This document shows positions 27,758-34,940 of a stretch of DNA of 44,536 nt, one piece after another; the stretch's first letter is position 1, and each line of letters opens with the position of its first letter. The position numbers were made by a program, and so were the translations under genes. Under the pieces are notes generated by a model. It did no database searches. It was not told where the DNA came from and was given only the letters and a program-made list of their open reading frames with translations. Origin of the DNA: Parcubacteria group bacterium (GTDB lineage Bacteria; Patescibacteriota; Minisyncoccia; Phycocordibacterales; Phycocordibacteraceae); assembly GCA_028286605.1 (NCBI GenBank), contig JAQBRE010000007.1, positions 1 to 44,536 of the forward strand. The letters are read 5' to 3'.

Positions 27758-28908
27758 AGATAGCACTCTGCATCTCTGCATTTCATGCGGGTGGTGGTGA
27801 GCGTGTAATGATTACGGTAGCGAATGAGCTCGCAGCTCGCGGGCACAGCATTGACCTTCTTGTACTAAAATCCGTGGGCCCATACGCATCGCATGTTACT
27901 TCAAGCGTGCGCGTGATACCGCTTGATGCGAGCCGGATGCTATTCTCGCTCCCCAAACTGGTCTCCTATTTGAAGGATCAAAAGCCTAACTCACTTATGG
28001 CACTTGATGAGTATAGTCATCTTCTATCGCTTGCAGCCCGTTATATAAGCAAAAGCGATACGCGTATTGTATTGCGGGTAGGGAATATGTTTACGGAAGT
28101 TTTCAAAAGATATGAAGGCATCAAAGGCAGGACGCTCGAATTCCTGATACGTCGCTGGTATCGCTATGCGGATGGAATCATAGCTGTTTCTCAGGGCGTG
28201 AAAGATGACATCGTCGCCCTTACGCATATCGCTTCGGAACACGTCACCGTTATCTACCACCCCAAAGATATCGTGAGAATACAAGCGCTGGCTGAGGAGC
28301 CTGTAGATTTTGCATGGATCGCGAATAAGACAGTCCCCGTCTTTATCGCTTCAGGACGCTTGAATGCGCAGAAAAATTTTCCACTATTACTTCGCGCGTT
28401 CGCGCGGGTACAGAATGATATGCCGTCTCGGCTCATCATCCTTGGCGCTGGTAGGGAAGAGGAAGCGCTTAGGAATATCGTCCGCGAATTGCGCATCGAG
28501 AACGAGGTATCTTTTTCGGGTTATATCGATAATCCGTATGCCTGGCTTGCGAAAGGAACGGTGTTCGTCAGCACCTCGCTCTGGGAAGGAATGCCGAATG
28601 CGCTTATCGAAGCAATGATATGCGGTCTTCCGGTCATCTCTTCGGACTGCGCATCGGGGCCGCGCGAAGTGCTTGCACCAGATACCGATTATCGCGCGCG
28701 ACGTACTGCAGGGTGGGAAGAAGCCGAGTACGGCATACTTACGGCTGTAAATGATGAACAGGCGCTGGTTGAGGCAATGCAGAAACTCGGTTCCGACGAA
28801 ATACTGCGTGCGACGTATGCAAAGAAGGGTATCGAGCGCGGTCGTGACTTTTCAATGGAAACGATATTACCGGCATACGAAAAAGCCCTCGGCGCTTCAC
28901 TCACATGA
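27754..28908 (+). CDS. Glycosyltransferase family 4
   Basis: 'SAFHAGGGERVMITVANELAARGHSIDLLVL', 'TSLWEGMPNALIEAMICGLPVISSDCASGPREVL'. Confidence 0.93.
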   Translation: MKIALCISAFHAGGGERVMITVANELAARGHSIDLLVLKSVGPYASHVTSSVRVIPLDASRMLFSLPKLVSYLKDQKPNSLMALDEYSHLLSLAARYISKSDTRIVLRVGNMFTEVFKRYEGIKGRTLEFLIRRWYRYADGIIAVSQGVKDDIVALTHIASEHVTVIYHPKDIVRIQALAEEPVDFAWIANKTVPVFIASGRLNAQKNFPLLLRAFARVQNDMPSRLIILGAGREEEALRNIVRELRIENEVSFSGYIDNPYAWLAKGTVFVSTSLWEGMPNALIEAMICGLPVISSDCASGPREVLAPDTDYRARRTAGWEEAEYGILTAVNDEQALVEAMQKLGSDEILRATYAKKGIERGRDFSMETILPAYEKALGASLT

Positions 28909-29963
28909 AACCGCAACGTACCACCAAGCAGGTAATATTCCTGGCACTCGGACCAATCGGTGAGGCACTCATGATGCTGGCAGTACTAGCCGAAGTAGCT
29001 GCGAAAAATCCGGATATGCAGATACGCGTACTGGCGCGGCGCAACGCCGCGCTTATTCGCGCACTTGCTACGCACTATCCGGCGTTCTATATAGATGACA
29101 TATCAACGACAGGCAGCGCACTTCGTACTACCACGCGCATGCAGAAGAATACGACGATCGTCATACAGCCCACATTCGGTACTCATACGATCTTGATAAA
29201 AGGCCTTGCAGCACTTTGGTCTCTTGTCCCTGGTGTCCAGATATTAGGGTTCCGTGACCATGGATGGTTTATGCCTTATGACGTAACGCGTCTTTGTGAT
29301 TTCAATTCCCGCTATATAGACAATATTCGTATGCTCCTGACGGATGGTGGGATCGATACAAATCCGCTCGGTACCGCACCTCTGCTCTCTCTTTCCTCGC
29401 GACCTCCGGTTGAATTCGCCTTACCTACTGAACCATTCATCATCATTCATGCATTCGCATCGAATGATATGCGTTCTTTGCCGCCGCACCGTTGGAAAGA
29501 GCTCGTTAATGTGCTGAATATTCGTTACCCCAAAGCACGTATCGTCATTACTGGTTCTGAAGCGGATAGAGCGAAAGCACAGCATTGGTTCGGTTCGAAA
29601 GGAACGGTACTCATCGCATGCGGTCTCGCTATGCCAGAGATTACGTATCTAATAGAGCATGCCGTACTCTATATCGGCGTCGATACGGGCATAACGCATC
29701 TAGCAGGCGTATTACGCAAGCAGAGCGTCGTGATCGGAAACAATTCGAACCCGCTCTGGTTGCCAACATACAATCCGAACGCGCAAGTGCTCTTGGCAAC
29801 AGAGCACTGCACTTGCGACGGAAAGAAAGGAGGTGAATGCTATGTCGAAGAAGAAGGGCAACGGTATTACCGTTGCTTGTACGAGATCGCTGATGCCACG
29901 ATATATGATGCAATCGATTCAGTGATGAAACGTGTTACGCCTGAACTCGCTGCACGAAGATAA
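28905..29963 (+). CDS. Glycosyltransferase family 9 (heptosyltransferase-like)
   Basis: 'IFLALGPIGEALMMLAVLAEVA', 'ARIVITGSEADRAKAQHW', 'YIGVDTGITHLAGVLRKQSVVIGNNSN'. Confidence 0.85.
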   Translation: MKPQRTTKQVIFLALGPIGEALMMLAVLAEVAAKNPDMQIRVLARRNAALIRALATHYPAFYIDDISTTGSALRTTTRMQKNTTIVIQPTFGTHTILIKGLAALWSLVPGVQILGFRDHGWFMPYDVTRLCDFNSRYIDNIRMLLTDGGIDTNPLGTAPLLSLSSRPPVEFALPTEPFIIIHAFASNDMRSLPPHRWKELVNVLNIRYPKARIVITGSEADRAKAQHWFGSKGTVLIACGLAMPEITYLIEHAVLYIGVDTGITHLAGVLRKQSVVIGNNSNPLWLPTYNPNAQVLLATEHCTCDGKKGGECYVEEEGQRYYRCLYEIADATIYDAIDSVMKRVTPELAARR

Positions 29964-31188
29964 CTCCCAGCGCAATAAATATTAGATTGCCGAGGATCTT
30001 CGCGATTATTAAACCCCAAAGACCAAAGAAAATTATTCCAAATACTTGCAGTATGAGCTGAACTGCCGGTACTAATATATTAAATGCATAGAGCGCGCGA
30101 ATATTCCCCATCGCATTAAGTGCATATGAAAGCACGCTTCCGAGCGGCGCAAGGACGATAAATGCATATAGCTGCGTATACGGGACTGCAGAGAGGTACG
30201 CGGGAAAGAAGATACTAAAGAATAGATGCGCAATGAGCGTATACATAAGGGCAATGATTGCCATGCCACCAGCAGCGATCCACAAGCGTCGCGCCAAAGA
30301 AAAGCGAATTTCGTCCGGCGTCTTCTCAGAGAATTTAGGAAAAGCAGCGACCGGAATGAACTTAAAGATACCCGCCAGGCGATCAGGCACGGCCGTCGCG
30401 AAGCTGTAGGTGGCGAGCGAGGCAGCGCCCAGGAAATGGAAGGCAAGGATGCTATCTATCTGTGATGCAATGCTGCTGAATATGCTCATTACGCTGAGAT
30501 GATTTCCATAGGTGATTGTCCCGGGATCCGCCGATCCGCTTGGAGGATAAAGTGCAAGGGTTTTCCGATAGGCGATGTAGAGGCCGAGTGTCTGAGTTGC
30601 CAAGTTCACTGCGAGCAGTACAACCGCTATCTTGAAGAAGAATGCTGCAAGCGCAACGCCGATATAATAGGGAATGTTCCACCATAGGCTATATGTGAAC
30701 GTGCGCTTAAAATCCTTATGACCCTGAAGTATGGCCCCGTATGAATTCAGTGTGCTGTTTATAGGTACGAGCACGGCGATGAACAGTAAGCCGATACCCA
30801 GTGTCGAATTATGCATCGCAAGATAGTAGAGGCCGAGGAGTGTCGCGCCAGCGAAGGGAATCAGATTCCATATCATCTGCCGGCGCATTGCCTGGTGTAT
30901 GATGCCGCTTTGACCCATGGCAACGGCTCGTGTAATTGCCGTGTTCATTCCTGTAAGGGTGAATGCTCCCACTATCGCAGCGACAGAAAGAAGATACTGG
31001 TAGTTTCCATATGTTTCCTTCGTCAGGACATGACTGAAAATTACGTAAAGTAAGAATGAGCAGCCTGCGACGAAGATACTGCCCGCATTCGACCAGAACC
31101 CAGTCTTGAATACGTAGGCCATATCCGTCTTCGTATATCGTTCAGTGAGGCGCAGGAGCGCCAAAAACCTCGTTTTAATGCTGTTCAT
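29935..31188 (-). CDS. Polysaccharide flippase (Wzx/MOP superfamily), start trimmed
   Basis: Multi-TM; 'VFKTGFWSNAGSIFVAGCSFLLYVIFSHVLTKETYGNYQYLLS'; convergent 29-nt overlap with the GT9 gene. Confidence 0.87.
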   Translation of the reverse strand: MNSIKTRFLALLRLTERYTKTDMAYVFKTGFWSNAGSIFVAGCSFLLYVIFSHVLTKETYGNYQYLLSVAAIVGAFTLTGMNTAITRAVAMGQSGIIHQAMRRQMIWNLIPFAGATLLGLYYLAMHNSTLGIGLLFIAVLVPINSTLNSYGAILQGHKDFKRTFTYSLWWNIPYYIGVALAAFFFKIAVVLLAVNLATQTLGLYIAYRKTLALYPPSGSADPGTITYGNHLSVMSIFSSIASQIDSILAFHFLGAASLATYSFATAVPDRLAGIFKFIPVAAFPKFSEKTPDEIRFSLARRLWIAAGGMAIIALMYTLIAHLFFSIFFPAYLSAVPYTQLYAFIVLAPLGSVLSYALNAMGNIRALYAFNILVPAVQLILQVFGIIFFGLWGLIIAKILGNLIFIALGVIFVQRVQA

Positions 31189-31222
31189 AGAGAGGGTAGT
31201 ACTGGTATATACTATCAGTACT

Positions 31223-33367
31223 ATGAAAAAAGTTGCCTGGTGGATCACCGTCGTCGCCCTCTTTATTATCCCGTTCCTCGTTCTATATGTAGATAACAGC
31301 ATATTTTTCCCATTCATCGCCGGAAAGGCTTTTGCATTCCGCATACTGGTGGAAATCGCCACAGCAAGCTGGGTGCTGCTCGCATTCGCTGATAAGAGAT
31401 ATCGCCCGCAATTCTCGTGGATCCTCGTGTTCTATGCGCTCTTCACGGCATGGATGTTCATCGCCGATTGTCTTGCAGTAAATCCGCACAAGGCGCTTTG
31501 GAGCAACTTCGAGCGTATGGATGGCTGGGTAACGCTCGTCCATCTATTCCTATTCTTCGTCGTGGCAGGTAGCGTGTTCGGCGTCGACAAGCTCTGGCGC
31601 AAATGGTGGCTCACGTTCAACGGCGCGAGCGCGCTCGTTTGCGGATACGCTCTCTTGCAAATGGCGCACGTGCTCGCGATTCATCAGGGCTCATCACGTT
31701 TGGACGCGACGCTCGGCAACTCAGAGTACCTCGCCGGCTACATGCTCTTCTGCATCGCGACCACGCTATGGCTCGCCTTTGATTTCAAAGAGAAGAAAGA
31801 GCGATGGTTGCGCTACGTGCTGTTCGTGCTCGCTATCGTGCAGGTTATCGTACTCATCGGTACTGGCACGCGCGGTACGCTGATCGGTTTCATTGTTGCT
31901 GCAGGCTTCGGCACATTGCTTTGGCTCTTCGAGGCAGGAAAGCGCGGCCGCCAGGGTGCCGCTGCGGCGCTCGTCGCGCTCATCATAGTTGTCGGCGGAT
32001 TCCTCGCGGTGCAGCATCAGCCGTTCATAACGAATAATCCGATACTTTCACGTTTCTCCTCTATCGGCGTCAGTGACCTCACCGTTCGCTTCACGATATG
32101 GCACATGGCGTGGGAAGGCATTCAGGAAAAGCCAATAGCAGGCTGGGGCCAGGAAGGCTTCAACTATGTCTTCAATAAGTTCTATGACCCATCATTATAT
32201 GGACAGGAGCCGTGGTTCGACCGCGTGCACAACGTGTATCTCGACTGGACGATAGCAGGCGGTTTCCCTGCATTGCTGTTATTCCTCGCGCTTTTCGGTA
32301 GCGCTATATACGGTTTGTATCGCGGTAGCGCAAGCCGTGCAGAACGTATTCTCGTTCTCTCTGCATTCGTGGCGTATGCGGTACAGGGTCTCGTCGTCTT
32401 CGACAACCTATTCACCTACATACCGCTTGTCGCACTCTTTGCCTTCGCGCATGCGGCACGCTCGAAACCGATTCCTACTCTTGAGAACGCATCGGAAGTT
32501 TCGGTATCGACACTCGGAACAGTCGTCGTGCCGGTTGCGGTCATCGTTCTCGCCGTTACGCTCTGGTTCGTGAATGTGCCGGGCATATTGGGCGGAAAAG
32601 ATCTCATCAAGGCGCTTTCTTCAGGTAGTAACGTAGATTCTGAGTTCGCATACTTCAAGCAGACGATTGGAACGGGCACGTTCGCTACGCAGGAAGTTCG
32701 CGAGCAGTTGCTGCAGTTCGCATCAAATGCGGTAGGGTCGCAGACGGTACCGGATGCAACGAAGGAAGCTATCGCGAGCTACGCAGCTGATCAGATGAAT
32801 CAGGAGCTTGTTCGCGCGCCGATGGATGCACGTTTGCACACGACGTTCGCGATGTTCTATCGCAGCGTCGGCGATTATAAGGACGCGCTTACGCAGAGCG
32901 CGCTCGCCGTTGCCAATGCGCCGACTAAGCAATCGATCATTATCGAACAAGGATTGGAAGAATGGCAGAACGGAGACCTGACGGATGCACGCACGATACT
33001 TGTGCACGCATACCAGCTCGATACGCAGTATGACGCTGCCGCTGCGTACGCAGCAGCAGGCGACATCATCAATGGCGATATCGCAGGAGGAAAGGCTATT
33101 CTGCAGACGCACTTCGGGGCTACCGTCGTTGATCAGTCTATTCTCGTTCCTGCGTACTATCAGGTGAAGGATTGGAATGACTTGATCGCGGTACTCGTGC
33201 TTCAGGCAAAGGATAAGGGCGACGCAGCGAGCGCGTTCCAGCTTGCTGCCGCTTATTCTGAATCCGGACAGAAGGCGCAGGCCGTAGCGGTGATTCGTGC
33301 AGCTATCGCTGCGCACCCCGATGCAGCCGTGCAGGGCAACGCCTTCATCGCGCAGCTCGGCGGATAG
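31223..33367 (+). CDS. O-antigen ligase/Wzy-like membrane protein with C-terminal TPR-like region
   Basis: ~10+ TM; 'LDATLGNSEYLAGYMLF', 'GTGTRGTLIGF', 'GWGQEGFNYVFNKFYDPSLYGQEPWFDRVHNVYLDW'. Confidence 0.87.
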   Translation: MKKVAWWITVVALFIIPFLVLYVDNSIFFPFIAGKAFAFRILVEIATASWVLLAFADKRYRPQFSWILVFYALFTAWMFIADCLAVNPHKALWSNFERMDGWVTLVHLFLFFVVAGSVFGVDKLWRKWWLTFNGASALVCGYALLQMAHVLAIHQGSSRLDATLGNSEYLAGYMLFCIATTLWLAFDFKEKKERWLRYVLFVLAIVQVIVLIGTGTRGTLIGFIVAAGFGTLLWLFEAGKRGRQGAAAALVALIIVVGGFLAVQHQPFITNNPILSRFSSIGVSDLTVRFTIWHMAWEGIQEKPIAGWGQEGFNYVFNKFYDPSLYGQEPWFDRVHNVYLDWTIAGGFPALLLFLALFGSAIYGLYRGSASRAERILVLSAFVAYAVQGLVVFDNLFTYIPLVALFAFAHAARSKPIPTLENASEVSVSTLGTVVVPVAVIVLAVTLWFVNVPGILGGKDLIKALSSGSNVDSEFAYFKQTIGTGTFATQEVREQLLQFASNAVGSQTVPDATKEAIASYAADQMNQELVRAPMDARLHTTFAMFYRSVGDYKDALTQSALAVANAPTKQSIIIEQGLEEWQNGDLTDARTILVHAYQLDTQYDAAAAYAAAGDIINGDIAGGKAILQTHFGATVVDQSILVPAYYQVKDWNDLIAVLVLQAKDKGDAASAFQLAAAYSESGQKAQAVAVIRAAIAAHPDAAVQGNAFIAQLGG

Positions 33368-33377
33368 CGATTCCGCT

Positions 33378-34385
33378 ATGCCGCGCGAGAACGTTCCGCT
33401 TGCATCACTTACGACGCTGCGCGTCGGCGGACCGGCACGATTCGTGCATACGGGAGATTCGATGGAATCCATAAAGGCCGCAGCTGCGCATTCGCGCAGC
33501 TGCGGCCTTTCGCTGTATCCGCTTGGGCAGGGAAGCAATGTACTAGCGGGGGACGCACCGATAGACGTGGTGATTCTGAAGATGGAGACGAATGAGCTTA
33601 CATTTAAACCAGACAGCGATTTCGTAGAAGTAATCGCCGACGCTGGCGTCTCGTGGGAACGGCTCGTGCAAGAGTGTACGGAGCAAGGCTTGTGGGGCGT
33701 AGAGAATCTTGCCGGCATACCCGGCACTGCCGGTGCAGCACCGGTGCAGAACATCGGCGCCTACGGCGCCGAACTCGCCGACACCTTCGCGTGGCTCGAG
33801 TGCTACGACACTGCTACCGATATGCTCATGCGCCTAGATGCCGAAGGCTGCGCCTTCGGCTATCGTGAAAGCCGTTTCAAGCATGAACCGAATCTCATCA
33901 TCACGCGCATCGCTTTGCGTCTCGCGCGTACGAGCACGCCGAAGACATCGTATGCCGATTTACAGAAACTCATGGATGCAGGCGAGCTACTAAATACTCC
34001 GCAAAAAATCGCAGATGCTGTACGCCGCGTACGCCGCGTGAAATTCCCTGACCTTACGCAAGAGGGAACCGCTGGATCGTTCTTCAAGAATCCGACTATC
34101 ACTGCGAATGCATACGAAGAACTGCAGGCGAAGTATCCGGCACTTCAAGGATTCGCTGCGCCAAGCGGAATAAAAATTCCGCTCGCATGGATTCTTGATC
34201 ACGTACTCGGCTTGCGCGGCTACCGTGAAGGACGTGCGCATCTCTTTCAAAATCAACCGCTCGTACTCGTTACAGAAAATAATGCAACAGCACAGGATGT
34301 CGAAATGCTTGCGAATAACGTCAGTGAAAAAGTTTTTGCCGCGACGAATATTTTAATTGAACGCGAAGTACGTTCACTGAAGTAA
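33378..34385 (+). CDS. murB: UDP-N-acetylmuramate dehydrogenase MurB
   Basis: 'ASLTTLRVGGPARFVHTGD', 'LGQGSNVLAGD', 'GVENLAGIPGTAGAAPVQNIGAYGAEL', 'GTAGSFFKNPTI'. Confidence 0.95.
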   Translation: MPRENVPLASLTTLRVGGPARFVHTGDSMESIKAAAAHSRSCGLSLYPLGQGSNVLAGDAPIDVVILKMETNELTFKPDSDFVEVIADAGVSWERLVQECTEQGLWGVENLAGIPGTAGAAPVQNIGAYGAELADTFAWLECYDTATDMLMRLDAEGCAFGYRESRFKHEPNLIITRIALRLARTSTPKTSYADLQKLMDAGELLNTPQKIADAVRRVRRVKFPDLTQEGTAGSFFKNPTITANAYEELQAKYPALQGFAAPSGIKIPLAWILDHVLGLRGYREGRAHLFQNQPLVLVTENNATAQDVEMLANNVSEKVFAATNILIEREVRSLK

Positions 34386-34401
34386 AAAGTTTTTTGAAAA
34401 G

Positions 34402-34410
34402 TTATCCACA
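34402..34410 (+). promoter_or_regulatory. Single DnaA-box-like 9-mer TTATCCACA
   Basis: Exact match to TTATNCACA in an AT-rich intergenic region. Confidence 0.4.
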
Positions 34411-34467
34411 CATTATTTTTTTTTCACACAAAATTTAAAATTGCGCGCAATAATATACGTACAACAC

Positions 34468-34522
34468 ATACGCGCACAAAAATAATTTTATATTTCGATT
34501 GAAATTACTTTTGTGCGCATAT
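34468..34522. repeat. Long inverted repeat, 21-nt arms, 19/21 complementary
   Basis: ATACGCGCACAAAAATAATTT ... AAATTACTTTTGTGCGCATAT, 13-nt spacer. Confidence 0.9.
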
Positions 34523-34563
34523 GGGTCGACATTAGTCGTAGTTATTTTCATTCAACCAAACAT

Positions 34564-34704
34564 ATGGCTGCAAAGAAGAAGGCTGCTAAGAAGTCCGTAA
34601 AGAAGACTGCAAAGCGCCGCCCAGCAAAGAAGTCGGTCAAGAAGGCCGCAAAGAAGACAACGAAGAAGACTGCAAAGCGCAAGACTGCAAAGCGCAAGAA
34701 GTAG
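34564..34704 (+). CDS. Small Lys/Ala-rich histone-H1-like protein
   Basis: 'MAAKKKAAKKSVKKTAKRRPAKKSVKKAAKKTTKKTAKRKTAKRKK'. Confidence 0.85.
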   Translation: MAAKKKAAKKSVKKTAKRRPAKKSVKKAAKKTTKKTAKRKTAKRKK

Positions 34705-34713
34705 TTCTACTGG

Positions 34714-34748
34714 AAAAACACCCGCTCTCACGAGCGGGTGTTTTTCTT
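34714..34748 (+). terminator. Intrinsic terminator
   Basis: AAAAACACCCGCTC-tca-cGAGCGGGTGTTTTT. Confidence 0.9.
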
Positions 34749-34775
34749 TATATAGATTGCTATTTGATACACGTA

Positions 34776-34872
34776 CAGAATAGTGCTGAAGAAGGGCTCA
34801 CGGAGCGCGACGGCGCGAGTGGGAGCAAATTTTCAGCAGAAAATTATGCGTACCTTCTGAAGTACTGTTCTG
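34776..34872 (+). ncRNA. Structured element copy A (candidate ncRNA / foldback element)
   Basis: 20-position outer stem 34776-34795/34853-34872 with two mismatches and two G-U pairs; core aligns with copy B at 44/56 positions. Confidence 0.65.
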
Positions 34873-34940
34873 GAAGTGTCTCGCCGTAACGTACCTATTA
34901 TAGGTGCAAAATACCCCTCAAAACGCTATAGTAGGCTGAT

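Noticed and set aside
29827-29925. Internal AAGGAGGTGAATGCT-ATG with a 27-aa out-of-frame ORF (MSKKKGNGITVACTRSLMPRYMMQSIQ)
   Set aside because: Lies inside the GT9 coding sequence and reads as codons of its 'KKGGECYVEEEGQ' region; the SD match is likely coincidental, especially with no CCUCC in this 16S.
33297-33377. Upstream extension of murB in the ORF track
   Set aside because: Overlaps the end of the O-antigen-ligase-like gene; MurB homology begins after ATG 33378.
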